Assembly (NCBI GenBank): GCA_038222915.1
Contig: JBBRHH010000036.1
Location: 1-20,320, forward strand
DNA: 20,320 bases
Direction: 5' to 3'
Origin: JBBRHH01 sp038222915
GTDB taxonomy: Bacteria; Planctomycetota; Phycisphaerae; Tepidisphaerales; Tepidisphaeraceae
Part shown: positions 4,840-12,985 of the stretch, in pieces
Layout of the letters: each line of letters begins with the position of its first letter
Position numbering within the stretch: the stretch's first letter is position 1
The notes under the pieces: generated by a model
The model's input: only the letters and a program-made list of their open reading frames with translations
What the model was told of the DNA's origin: nothing
The model's database searches: none
Made by a program: the position numbers and the translations under genes

Positions 4840-7800
4840 TCATTCCTGCGGCGGCGCCACCGCCGAGACCTTCAACTTCCACAACTTCGCCTCCTCCCCG
4901 CCAACCACCAGCCCCGCCCGAAATGGTGGATACCCGATGCAATACCCCCGAAACATCACCTGATTCCACCCCGCTCGCAGCTTCACCTGCTTCTTCGCCA
5001 CCGGCGGCATCGTATCGCGCACCTGTTTGATCTCTCCCTCAAACACCACCTCGCCATTCAGGAAGTATTTCAGAAAAGTCTGCGGGTGCCCCTGAAACGC
5101 AAACTCCAACTCCGTCTCCTCCGGCACGTGCATCCAGGTCACCCCGTACCACGTCTGCGCCGACGGCCCCAGCGTCACCCGCGTATCCAGATCCGCAATC
5201 GTCGCGGCCTTCCACTTCACCTGCCCCGGATCATTCCAATACCCGCGCACCATCTCCCCTGAATACACCGCCTTCAAATCCACCTTCCCATCGTCCGGCG
5301 GATATCGCCCGGCCTCACTGAACTTCCGCACCGCGTCCTTCATCGCCTGCGGATTCGCATCCTCCTTGAACTTCTCAGCCCCGGCCCCGCCAAACGGCCC
5401 GCAGATCAGCCAGTTCCGCACCACCACGCCACTGTCCAATCCCTGAAACTGTGCAGGCGACCACGATCCAGGATAGAGCCGCGCCTCCGTCGGTTCGTCG
5501 TACGTCTCGCGACTGGCCGACCCGTCACTGTTCGCCCACCAGAATTTGTTGTGCCCGCCAAACGTCGCCGAAAAATTCACCTGTGTTCGCAACCCGCCCA
5601 CGAGCGCGGGCGCATTGGGAATCGCGGCCTTCGGAATCTCCGCCACAATCACAAACCCCTTCCCATCCTCATCCACTTTTCCGAACAATTTCCCGCCCTC
5701 CACCGGCCCAATATGCTCGAACGCCGCCGTCCCCACCGGCGTCTTGTACGTCAGCGGCGATCCCTTTCCACTCCACTTCGGATACATGCCCAGCGCCGCC
5801 GGCACAACCTTCCCCCCATCCTCGAACATCCCAAAAACAATCCGCAAATCCCCCGCCCGCCCTTCAGGCGCTCCACCCGGCTTCGCTTCCGGGTCGCCCT
5901 GGAAATAGATGCTCAACGTGTCCGCCAGCCGGTCATGCGTAAAAATCCGATCCATCGGCTGAAGCGCGGCCGCCTGAAATTTGCCACCCAGTCGTGCATG
6001 CCAGCGCAGATAAAGATGCTCCGGATCGTAAAGACACCGCACCTCCACCGTCTGATCCTTCCCGGCCGAAAATGCCACGGGCTCGCACGATTCCCACCCG
6101 CTCATCGACCCATCCAGCGCCGCCCCGCCCAGCGCCGGCGCAAACCGCGCGATCTTCGCCTTCCCCGCGCCGCCGCGAACGCTTAGTGCAATCTCCGGCG
6201 GGCTCGCCACCTGAGCGGCCGAAATCTTTACCGTCTTCTGCACCGTTGAAAGCGCCGTGGCCGGATTGTTTTTCCGTGTCCACCCCTCGGCCTCAAACAG
6301 CATCGGCGTATATTTTCCCATCCCAAAGTAGATCTTCCCGCTCTTCTGATCCGGGTAGATCATCCCCGCAAAATATTCCCCCGGCTGCGGATAGACCCCC
6401 GCCGCGGCCGGGCTAAATCGCCGTCCGTCGGGAAAAATAGTATCGACATACATCCCATCCGTCGTATACAGCAGCACCCCGCAGCGCGATTGATCGATCA
6501 CGCTCAGCAACCCATTGATCGGCGCGTGCATATGAATCGCGCCGTAAATATCCCCCGGCTCCGCCAGCTTCTGCATCGCCTCGCGTCCCGTCCGCCATTT
6601 GAGCTGAAACCCACCCTTTCCATCCGGCACATACCGCGAGATCTTCGTCTGCGATCCCTCATTTGCGCTGAAACTGGGCCCGCCCCGCGCGTTCACATAG
6701 AACCCCTCCTCCATCGATCCATCCGTCATCGCCCAGTCGCTGCTGAACATCTGCGCCATCTCGTTGCCCCCATGCACCGCATCCGCCTTCCCTGCAACGC
6801 GCGCTTCAAACACTGGATCGGTGAGCAGCTTCTTCCATTCCTGAAAAATCGGATTCCCATGATCGTCAAAGCCCGCCGGCGCAAGCCGCCACACATCCAT
6901 CCCCGCCTGATTCATCGCCACCATCGAAAGATCATCCAGCCACTGTTCCCCGTGATACCGGAAAATCTGCCCCGGCAGCGCCAGTGGATGATCCCGATAC
7001 TCTTCCTCCTGTACCTCCCCGTCGCCGTTCGCGTCATGCCACGCAAAACACTGCTGCTTCCCGCCCGCAACCTTGCGAACCACCCCGGCCGACAAAACCC
7101 ACCGATTCCCATCCTGCCGGTACACGTTGTATCCCCGCGAGCAGGCGATGTAATTCCTCCCCTTCACTCGCACAAATTTCGGATGATCAAACCCCGGCAA
7201 AATGGGATCAATCCCAACGCCCGGCCAAATCGCATCCACCACCCAGGTGCGCTTCTCATAGTCCACGTTGAACCGCGTTAGCCACCCTTCCTGCCCGGCA
7301 ATGAAAATGTGCGCGCTATCCTCCGGATCGATCGCATATCCATCGTTTGCCTTGGTCTGCAGCGTCAAAAACTCCCGCAACAGCTTCCCATCGCTACTCC
7401 ACTCGGCCGCGCGATTCGGCCCAGCCTGCTCCACAATAATCAGCCGATCATTCCCCTCCGTATCCTTCCACGTCGCAATCTTCCCCGGCGAGATCAGAGT
7501 CAGCGCATCATATTTCCCCGGCGTCTGCGCATCCTGCTTTCCATAAGTCAGCACAACCTTCCCCGCCCCGTCCAACTGATAAACATGATTGGCCGCCGGG
7601 TCGCTCACGTAAAATCGCCCCCGGCTATCCACCGCCAGATCAAACGGTTTGATCGACGCGCTCACCGTAAATATCTGCTTCCAATCCCCCTTCGGCACCC
7701 CGGCCTCCAGCCCCATCCCGCTCACCATAAATCCGCCATTCTCCGAAGCATGCAGCGCATAAAGCGTCCCGCCTGAAACGGCCAGCGCCCGCGGATGCAG

Positions 7801-8739
7801 CAGCGAAAGCTCACCCACAATCTTCCCCCCATCTCCCTCGTGTACCGTAATCTTGTCTATAAAATCTTTGTCGCTCTCGGCCCACTCCCGGTCCTTCCCG
7901 CGGTAGAGCTTTCCGCGCTGCGCCACATAAACAAACGTCTCCTTTATGGCCGGATCGCGCCAAGAGGCCAGCCCGGTCACAAACGCCTCCGGATGAAACA
8001 CATGGTTCCGGCTCGTCGTATCCGTCCCAAACGGCTTGTCATCGGTCCGATGCACAAAAGCCGGCCCGCCCCCATCAATGCTGAACACCCAACTTGTTTC
8101 GCCATCCGTTGTCACCGCCGCGCCCCCGGCCGCGCCACCCGAATTAAAAGCCCGCAAAAACTGTTCGTAATTCACCGGCTTCTTCAAATCAAACATCGGA
8201 GAATTCAGCCCATTCTCCAGGTACCGGTAATAAAACGTCGCCACGCCGTTGGGCCCCACCGCCACCGAAGTCAGCGGCGCGCCGCAGGGATCGCCGCCAA
8301 ACGGCTCGGGCTTGTTCCACTGCTCCGGCGTCGGCAGCCACGCCGAAGCCCCGGTAACAAACCGCGGCGTCACCGAGTGATACTCCCCATCCACCACCCA
8401 TTTCCGCGCCGGCATCACGATCCCCTTCACCGCATATTCCCCCGGCGGCACCGGCATGAAATTGTCATCCAGCCCATCCCAAATCTCAGAGAATTGCCCC
8501 TTGTTCTCCGCCGTCACAGTCCGTGCCACCCCGCGCGCAAACTGGCAGATAATCCAATCCGGGTTCTTCGGGTCCAGGATCGCCAGCGTGACGCGATACG
8601 TCATCGGCAGGGCGCCCTCCACCGGCAATTGATAGCTCACCGGAACGCCCACCGTCGTTGCCGCTGCCACCTCCGCTGCCCAGGCCAGGCCGGCCAGCAG
8701 AAAAACCAAAACCGCGATCGAATATGTCCGAGTAATCAT
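4840..8739 (-). CDS. Large secreted beta-propeller / CBM9-like protein
   Basis: The 1299-residue exported protein has a signal peptide, TYSIAVLVFLLAGLAWAAEVAAA, in residues 5-27. A FlgD-like Ig segment follows at ~30-115 (IWDGLDDNFMPVPPGEYAV). A long propeller-like region is at ~155-820 with NHL-style repeats such as PFDLAVDSRGRFYVSDPA. Within it, DANGDGEVQEEE (569-580) is a textbook EF-hand calcium loop. At ~865-1095 lies a CBM9-like domain (LDGSMSGWES, DPEHLYLRWHARL). The C-terminal ~190 residues start VVRNWLICGPFGG and include a jelly-roll-like region with LRAGWNQVMFRG, a module frequent in planctomycete and verrucomicrobial secreted proteins. A good Shine-Dalgarno (AGGAG) precedes ATG 8739. 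No catalytic domain is recognised; the probable role is extracellular glycan or polymer binding. It is divergent from the gene at 8817. Confidence 0.8.
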   Translation of the reverse strand: MITRTYSIAVLVFLLAGLAWAAEVAAATTVGVPVSYQLPVEGALPMTYRVTLAILDPKNPDWIICQFARGVARTVTAENKGQFSEIWDGLDDNFMPVPPGEYAVKGIVMPARKWVVDGEYHSVTPRFVTGASAWLPTPEQWNKPEPFGGDPCGAPLTSVAVGPNGVATFYYRYLENGLNSPMFDLKKPVNYEQFLRAFNSGGAAGGAAVTTDGETSWVFSIDGGGPAFVHRTDDKPFGTDTTSRNHVFHPEAFVTGLASWRDPAIKETFVYVAQRGKLYRGKDREWAESDKDFIDKITVHEGDGGKIVGELSLLHPRALAVSGGTLYALHASENGGFMVSGMGLEAGVPKGDWKQIFTVSASIKPFDLAVDSRGRFYVSDPAANHVYQLDGAGKVVLTYGKQDAQTPGKYDALTLISPGKIATWKDTEGNDRLIIVEQAGPNRAAEWSSDGKLLREFLTLQTKANDGYAIDPEDSAHIFIAGQEGWLTRFNVDYEKRTWVVDAIWPGVGIDPILPGFDHPKFVRVKGRNYIACSRGYNVYRQDGNRWVLSAGVVRKVAGGKQQCFAWHDANGDGEVQEEEYRDHPLALPGQIFRYHGEQWLDDLSMVAMNQAGMDVWRLAPAGFDDHGNPIFQEWKKLLTDPVFEARVAGKADAVHGGNEMAQMFSSDWAMTDGSMEEGFYVNARGGPSFSANEGSQTKISRYVPDGKGGFQLKWRTGREAMQKLAEPGDIYGAIHMHAPINGLLSVIDQSRCGVLLYTTDGMYVDTIFPDGRRFSPAAAGVYPQPGEYFAGMIYPDQKSGKIYFGMGKYTPMLFEAEGWTRKNNPATALSTVQKTVKISAAQVASPPEIALSVRGGAGKAKIARFAPALGGAALDGSMSGWESCEPVAFSAGKDQTVEVRCLYDPEHLYLRWHARLGGKFQAAALQPMDRIFTHDRLADTLSIYFQGDPEAKPGGAPEGRAGDLRIVFGMFEDGGKVVPAALGMYPKWSGKGSPLTYKTPVGTAAFEHIGPVEGGKLFGKVDEDGKGFVIVAEIPKAAIPNAPALVGGLRTQVNFSATFGGHNKFWWANSDGSASRETYDEPTEARLYPGSWSPAQFQGLDSGVVVRNWLICGPFGGAGAEKFKEDANPQAMKDAVRKFSEAGRYPPDDGKVDLKAVYSGEMVRGYWNDPGQVKWKAATIADLDTRVTLGPSAQTWYGVTWMHVPEETELEFAFQGHPQTFLKYFLNGEVVFEGEIKQVRDTMPPVAKKQVKLRAGWNQVMFRGYCIGYPPFRAGLVVGGEEAKLWKLKVSAVAPPQE

Positions 8740-8780
8740 TAATCGCTCCTACGTTTGCCGATGTGCGGTGTTGCGATCGG

Positions 8781-8798
8781 GTCGCCGACGTCGCCGAC
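8781..8798. repeat. Tandem 9-bp repeat in the divergent intergenic region
   Basis: GTCGCCGAC occurs twice head to tail (8781-8789, 8790-8798) in the 77-bp gap between the divergent genes at 8739 and 8817. It may be a regulator-binding site or simply a slippage product. A second tandem duplication lies ~200 bp away inside the next gene. Confidence 0.5.
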
Positions 8799-8816
8799 TA
8801 ACGTTAAAGTGCCGTC

Positions 8817-9403
8817 ATGCCCGTCACCCACACCAACCGCAAAGGTAAAACCTACTTCCTTCACGTCGGCACTACCAAGGCTGGCAAACCGCGCTGGTCT
8901 ATGTCCGCGAAGAAGGAGGGCCAGGTCGCGGCGGCAATTCCCGACGGCTACGAGTTGTGGGAAAGGCCGGAGAACGCTCAGGTGTTCCTCCGACGTTCCT
9001 CCGACCAATTCTCAAGGGCAGGATCACACCCGAGGAGCAGTCGTTGGTCCGAACCCTGGCCGCAACCGAACCAAAAACGCGATACACAATTGTGGACATC
9101 ACCGCCAGGGGAATAGTCGTCTACGCGGCCGACGACGACGTCGAAGCGCGCATAAGAATGATGGCGGCTTTTGGCGATCCGGCAGGCGAAGAATCACGAT
9201 TGTTTATCATGCAACATCTTAAATACGAGCCGATGTTGCGATTCACCCTCAGTGATCCGGCGGGTCGCACTTTCCGGGCCGATCGCTGGTGTTTCCGCGG
9301 CTCCATCGACGACTGGTTTCCACTCGAAATTGGGCCACTCGCGGAATTGGCCGCAAAGCTGCTTCCACATGTCGGGAGCGAGACGTTCTTCAATCTAATG
9401 TGA
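8817..9403 (+). pseudogene. Conserved hypothetical gene broken by an 11-bp tandem duplication
   Basis: Two frames together give one protein. The first (8817 on) begins MPVTHTNRKGKTYFLHVGTT, with GYELWERPENAQVFLR, the usual N-terminus of a conserved family of unknown function. The second continues PILKGRITPEEQ and ends with LRFTLSDPAGRTFRADRW, FRGSIDDWFPLEIGPL and HVGSETFFNLM, the usual C-terminus. The break is at 8984-9005, where GTTCCTCCGAC occurs twice in tandem. Deleting one copy restores ...QVFLRPILKG... and a 191-residue protein with no other defect, so the lesion looks recent. As it stands, the first frame would give a 99-residue product with a nonsense tail. Alternatives are a sequencing or assembly error, or a reversible on/off switch. 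Confidence 0.85.
8984..9005 (+). repeat. Perfect 11-bp tandem duplication causing a frameshift
   Basis: GTTCCTCCGAC at 8984-8994 is repeated exactly at 8995-9005. Eleven is not a multiple of three, so the duplication moves the downstream coding sequence out of frame. Removing either copy restores the family sequence. Confidence 0.95.
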
Positions 9404-9475
9404 TCATGATATGTCTGTGCCGCGCGCGGCCGTCTGACTCCTACGGCCACACCTCGCTATGATCTCCGCACGCCA

Positions 9476-10804
9476 ATGCGTATTCTCATCGCCCCCGACA
9501 AATTCAAGGACTCCCTCACCGCCGCCGCCGTCGCCGAGGCGATCGCCGCCGGCCTGCGCCGCGCCGACCCGAACCTCCAGCTCGATCTCTGCCCGATGGC
9601 CGACGGCGGCGAAGGCACGGTCGCCGCGCTGGTCGCTGCCACCAACGGCCGAATCGAAACCCGCGACGTCACCGGTCCGCTCCCTGGAATGCACGTCAAT
9701 GCACATTTCGGCATCCTCGGTGACGGCCAAACTGCCGTCATCGAGATGGCCTCCGCTTCCGGCCTCCATCTCCTCGCCCCTCGCCAGCGCAATCCCCTGC
9801 GAACCACCACCTACGGCACCGGCGAACTGCTCCGGGCCGCCGTCGATCTCGGCGTCCGCAAGATCATCCTCGGCATCGGCGGCAGCGCTACTGTTGACGG
9901 CGGCATCGGCGCCGCCCAGGCGTTCGGCGCGCGCATCGACCTCGGCAACGGCTCCAGCTATACCGCCGGCAACCGCAAGCTGACCGGTGCCGATCTTCTC
10001 AACGTTCTGAGCATCGACACCCGGCGCACCGCCCCCGCGCCAGTTGCGCCGCCTCCCGCACCATCACGAAAACAAAAGCCCCGCCGTGCCCCGCCGCCCG
10101 GCACGCTCGACATCTCCGCCCGTCGCTCCATTGCCCGCGCTGCCGAATCGCCCCACGACACATCCACCCGATCCAGCGTCAACTTCGCTCTCGCCCATTA
10201 CGGGCCCAATGTCAACCGCGCCTCCCTAGCCGACGGCGTCGAATTTATCGTAGCCTGCGACGTCGCCAACCCACTCAGCGGCCCCAACGGCGCGGCCCGC
10301 ATCTTCGGCCCGCAGAAGGGCGCAACCCCCCAACAGGTCGACGACCTGGACCGCGCCCTGTCGCAGCTTGCCCGGCGTATCCGCGCGTCCGATCTCGCCC
10401 ACACCCCAGGCGCAGGGGCGGCCGGCGGCCTGGGCTTCGGCATGCTCGCCTTCTTCGGTGCGTCCCTGCGCAGCGGTATTGAGATCGTCATGGACGCCTC
10501 CAACTTCCGCGAGCGCCTCGCCCGGGCCGACCTCTGCATCACCGGCGAAGGCCGCCTTGACGCCCAGAGCCTCGCCGGAAAAACCGCCGTCGGCGTCGCC
10601 CGCATGTGTAAACAATTAAACGTTCCCTGCATTGCCCTCGCCGGCTCGATTGGCGCTGGCGCAGACCAGGCTATCGAAGAAGGCCTGCGCGCCTACTTCT
10701 CCATCTGCGACGGCCCGATGAATTTGGAAACGGCTATCGCAGAGGCTCCTCGCCTCCTCGCCACCCTCGCGTCCAATGTCCTCCGCACCATACAGCGCGC
10801 GTAA
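9476..10804 (+). CDS. Glycerate kinase (GarK/GlxK type) with a Pro/Arg-rich insert
   Basis: The cytoplasmic enzyme phosphorylates D-glycerate, probably to 2-phosphoglycerate, feeding glycolysis. Family signatures are clear: MRILIAPDKFKDSLTA at 1-16, PMADGGEGT at 40-48, GIGGSATVDGGIGAAQA at 133-149, ACDVANPLSGPNGAARIFGP at 260-279, GAGAAGGLGFG at 312-322, and ITGEGRLDAQS at 355-365. The 442 residues are about 60 more than the usual ~380. The excess lies at about 182-250, between LLNVLSID and VEFIVACDV, and is rich in Pro, Arg, Ala and Ser (APVAPPPAPSRKQKPRRAPP). Frame continuity and conserved flanks on both sides argue for a real insertion and not a frameshift. ATG 9476 matches the family start exactly. 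No strong Shine-Dalgarno is seen. Confidence 0.9.
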   Translation: MRILIAPDKFKDSLTAAAVAEAIAAGLRRADPNLQLDLCPMADGGEGTVAALVAATNGRIETRDVTGPLPGMHVNAHFGILGDGQTAVIEMASASGLHLLAPRQRNPLRTTTYGTGELLRAAVDLGVRKIILGIGGSATVDGGIGAAQAFGARIDLGNGSSYTAGNRKLTGADLLNVLSIDTRRTAPAPVAPPPAPSRKQKPRRAPPPGTLDISARRSIARAAESPHDTSTRSSVNFALAHYGPNVNRASLADGVEFIVACDVANPLSGPNGAARIFGPQKGATPQQVDDLDRALSQLARRIRASDLAHTPGAGAAGGLGFGMLAFFGASLRSGIEIVMDASNFRERLARADLCITGEGRLDAQSLAGKTAVGVARMCKQLNVPCIALAGSIGAGADQAIEEGLRAYFSICDGPMNLETAIAEAPRLLATLASNVLRTIQRA

Positions 10805-10851
10805 CGCGGGCACCGCCCATGGTGTGGATAACCTAGCGCGAGCGCAATAGA

Positions 10852-10880
10852 TTGTTGCAGTGCTTCAGTAAAAATATATT
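10852..10880 (+). promoter_or_regulatory. Possible promoter of the HAD hydrolase gene
   Basis: TTGTTG (10852-10857), a 17-bp spacer and TATATT (10875-10880) lie in the AT-rich 111-bp gap ahead of the ATG at 10916. The -10 is 5 of 6 to consensus; the -35 is weak. Confidence 0.35.
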
Positions 10881-10915
10881 CTGCCACCAGTGATGGTGAG
10901 ACGGGTAAGAACTCG

Positions 10916-11791
10916 ATGGGCCAGTATCGGATGATCGCAATAGACCTTGATGGCACTCTGCTCGACCCCCGCGGCGCGGTAACGCCCCGGACCAAAGCCG
11001 CCGTCCATCGTGCCCTCGCCGCCGGCCTGCTGGTCTGCTTCGCCACCGGCCGCAACTGGACCGAAAGCCGTGCCGTCCTCGACGAAGTCGCCCATCACGC
11101 CTCGGCCGTGTTCGTCAGCGGCGCAATGGTGATGGACACCAAGCATGAAGTCATGCTCCATAAGACCGGTATGGAGCCGTCGCTTGCCGCCGACCTGTGC
11201 CGCACCATTGAAGCGATGGGCCACGCCGCCCTTGCCCTCCAGGACAAAGGCGCGGCCGGCACCGACTACCTGATCACGGCCAACGTGCCGCTCGACAACG
11301 CCACCCGTCAGTGGATGGACGCAACCGCCTCGACTGTCCGCGAAATTCCCAGTCTCGGCGACTATTCGCACGAGCACACTATGCGGGTCGGTATCGTCGC
11401 CTTGCCGGAAGAAATCGCCCGGGTGAAACAGGCCGTCATCGAACAGTTTGGCAGCCGCATCCTCTGCCAGAGCCTTTACGTCCCGGCCTACACGGTGAGA
11501 GTCCTCGAAATCTTCGACCCCGCCGTCAACAAGTGGGAAGGCGTCATGCACGTCGCCCGCAACCACGGCATCACGCCCGAGCAAATCGTCGCGGTCGGCG
11601 ACGACGTCAATGACGTCCCCATGATCGCCAACGCCGGCCTCGGCGTCGCCATGGGCAACGCAGGCCCGGAAGTCATGGCCGTCGCCAACCACGTGATCGG
11701 CACAAACGAAGACGACGGCCTCGCCCAGTTCCTCGACGAACTCGTCGCCGACCACCTCGTCGACCCGCTGCCGCCAGGAGAAATTGCCTGA
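10916..11791 (+). CDS. Cof-type HAD-IIB family phosphatase
   Basis: The 291-residue protein is a HAD hydrolase with a C2B cap, of the Cof/YbiV/YkrA type that dephosphorylates sugar phosphates or cofactors. Motif I is IDLDGTLLD (nucleophile Asp10, Asp12), motif II is CFATGRN (41-47), motif III Lys is in NKWEGV (K206), and motif IV is VAVGDDVNDVPM (225-236). All catalytic residues are present and the length fits the family (~270-290). The cap domain is between about 80 and 190. No signal peptide. The start at ATG 10916 gives MGQYRMIAIDLDGTLL with the expected short strand before motif I. It follows the glycerate kinase gene by 111 bp, with a possible promoter between. A strong terminator lies 60 bp after the stop. 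Confidence 0.9.
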   Translation: MGQYRMIAIDLDGTLLDPRGAVTPRTKAAVHRALAAGLLVCFATGRNWTESRAVLDEVAHHASAVFVSGAMVMDTKHEVMLHKTGMEPSLAADLCRTIEAMGHAALALQDKGAAGTDYLITANVPLDNATRQWMDATASTVREIPSLGDYSHEHTMRVGIVALPEEIARVKQAVIEQFGSRILCQSLYVPAYTVRVLEIFDPAVNKWEGVMHVARNHGITPEQIVAVGDDVNDVPMIANAGLGVAMGNAGPEVMAVANHVIGTNEDDGLAQFLDELVADHLVDPLPPGEIA

Positions 11792-11851
11792 AAAATTGAA
11801 ATCTGGGGGACAAAATCAGGAACATGGACGAGCGAAAGGATTCGCGACCTA

Positions 11852-11896
11852 AAACCGGCCGGTACGCCAAAAGCGTGCCGGCCGGTTTCTTTGTTT
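11852..11896 (+). terminator. Strong intrinsic terminator after the HAD gene
   Basis: A 16-bp stem (11852-11867 with 11873-11888, one G-T pair) has a CAAAA loop, a core of CCGGCCGG, and is followed by CTTTGTTT. It ends the plus-strand transcript from the HAD gene and directly abuts the -35 box of the next toxin-antitoxin operon. Confidence 0.9.
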
Positions 11897-11923
11897 GACC
11901 CGTGGACCACATTTTGTTATACA
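11895..11923 (+). promoter_or_regulatory. Promoter/operator of the BrnT module
   Basis: TTGACC (11895-11900), a 17-bp spacer and TATACA (11918-11923) lie 10 bp before the ATG at 11934. The predicted transcript start is therefore only ~4 nt upstream of the ATG and there is no Shine-Dalgarno. An inverted repeat TTTGTT-ATAC-AACAAA (11913-11928) covers the -10 box and is a natural operator for autorepression by the toxin-antitoxin complex. Confidence 0.6.
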
Positions 11924-11933
11924 ACAAATTGGC

Positions 11934-12200
11934 ATGAGAGAGTTTCGTTGGAACGCTCGGAACGTCGAGCACATTGCGCGTCACGGCGTGACCACAGATG
12001 AAGCGGAATACGTGGTCTCGCGTGGCCAGGGGAAAAAAGCATCCGAGGGGCGTCGCGTGGTGGAAGGCAAAACTGCCGAAGGACATTATCTTCGGGTTGT
12101 CTTCGTAATCGACGCGTTGCCGGCTGAGACGCTCTATGTCATCCATGCAATGTTCCTGACCGATCGTGATAAGCGGCGATACCGCCGGAGGAAAAAATGA
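11934..12200 (+). CDS. brnT: BrnT-family toxin
   Basis: The 88-residue protein has the BrnT (COG2929) pattern: REFRWNARNVEHIARHGVT at the N-terminus (family form F-x-W-D-x-x-K-x-x-x-N-x-x-K-H-G-V), then AEYVVSRGQG, GHYLRVVFVID, and LYVIHAMFLTDRDKRRYRR at the C-terminus. BrnT toxins are RelE-fold ribonucleases that stop translation and are neutralised by BrnA. The ATG at 11934 is preferred to a TTG start at 11895, because the latter overlaps the -35 box. The stop overlaps the start of the antitoxin gene as ATGA. Toxin-first order is normal for brnTA. A strong terminator isolates it from the gene upstream. Confidence 0.85.
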   Translation: MREFRWNARNVEHIARHGVTTDEAEYVVSRGQGKKASEGRRVVEGKTAEGHYLRVVFVIDALPAETLYVIHAMFLTDRDKRRYRRRKK

Positions 12201-12514
12201 GCAAACGCACCAAGCCTTATCAGGAGATGAACGCGGATGAACTGGCCGAGGCGACGAAGATGTTCGACGATCCAAACTACAAGCCAAAGTACCTCAAATA
12301 TACGCCCAAAGAGAGGGCGCAGATGGAGCGCATTGAGAAGCGTCTCAGGCGCGCTGTTGGCCGTCCAAAAGTAGGAGAGGGAATCAAGCGTGTAATGGTC
12401 AGCGTGGAACAAGGTCTATTGAATCGGGCCGACCGATATGCTCGCCGGCAGAAGATCACACGCGCCCAACTTATCGCCCGCGGACTCGAAACGATCATCG
12501 GTAAAGCCAGTTGA
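12197..12514 (+). CDS. BrnA-like / RHH antitoxin
   Basis: The 105-residue protein overlaps brnT by 4 nt (ATGA) and has its own strong Shine-Dalgarno (GGAGG) 5-6 nt before ATG 12197. The N-terminal ~60 residues are charged and probably wrap the toxin (MNADELAEATKMFDDP). The C-terminal part, VGEGIKRVMVSVEQGLLNRA and KITRAQLIARGLETII (about 59-102), looks like a ribbon-helix-helix DNA-binding domain. It likely neutralises BrnT and represses the operon at the palindrome over the -10 box. The sequence is less typical of BrnA than the toxin is of BrnT, so CopG-family antitoxin is the safer label. Confidence 0.75.
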   Translation: MSKRTKPYQEMNADELAEATKMFDDPNYKPKYLKYTPKERAQMERIEKRLRRAVGRPKVGEGIKRVMVSVEQGLLNRADRYARRQKITRAQLIARGLETIIGKAS

Positions 12515-12529
12515 GTCGTGCCGATTCGC

Positions 12530-12985
12530 TTAACGCTTATCTCGCCGCTTCCCAACATACTCCGCCGTAACCGTCCCAGCCGTCCCCCCGCGCACCGCAA
12601 ATTCCCCCACCACTTTCATCCGCCGCGGCTTCAACACCGCGACCAGATCGTCCAGAATCGTATTGACAACCCCCTCATAAAAAATGCCCTTGTTCCGATA
12701 CGCAAAGTAATAGAGCTTTAAGCTCTTCATCTCCACGCAGAGCCGGTCCGGCACATACTCCAGCGTAATCGTCGCAAAATCCGGCTGCCCCGTCACAGGA
12801 CAAACACTCGTGAACTCCGGAAACACAAACTTGATCTCGTAATCCCGCTTCGGCCTCGGGTTCGTAAACCCCTCCAATATCCTGCGCGGCGCCGCAAGCT
12901 GCGCGTCCGAGAGAATCGACTTCTGCCCAAGCTGATGAAACGACCGCATTCTTCGTGCCTTCGCGACTTCGCGATTCAAAGTCAT
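12530..12985 (-). CDS. queF: NADPH-dependent 7-cyano-7-deazaguanine reductase QueF
   Basis: QueF reduces preQ0 to preQ1 in queuosine tRNA modification. The 151-residue length fits the short, B. subtilis-like type. The signature FPEFTSVCPVTGQPDFATI is complete: the Cys that forms the thioimide is residue 62 and the Asp proton donor is residue 69. The NADPH/substrate block CVEMKSLKLYYFAYRN is at 83-98, followed by FYEGVVNTILDDL, where the commoner family form is FHE. The ATG at 12985 shares one base with the TGA stop of the DUF4340 gene (TGATG), so translation is probably coupled. An in-frame GTG at 12988 is the alternative. It is the last gene of the ABC operon; no other queuosine genes are in the window. 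Confidence 0.92.
   Translation of the reverse strand: MTLNREVAKARRMRSFHQLGQKSILSDAQLAAPRRILEGFTNPRPKRDYEIKFVFPEFTSVCPVTGQPDFATITLEYVPDRLCVEMKSLKLYYFAYRNKGIFYEGVVNTILDDLVAVLKPRRMKVVGEFAVRGGTAGTVTAEYVGKRRDKR

Noticed and set aside
7795..8742. Long plus-strand frame (315 codons) and other plus-strand frames across 4840-8739
   Set aside because: They are antisense to the 1299-aa protein, are rich in Arg/His/Pro as expected from a shadow frame, and show no domain.
10865..11755. 296-codon minus-strand frame
   Set aside because: Antisense to the HAD phosphatase, whose four catalytic motifs are intact; the composition is low-complexity Asp/Gly/Val/His.
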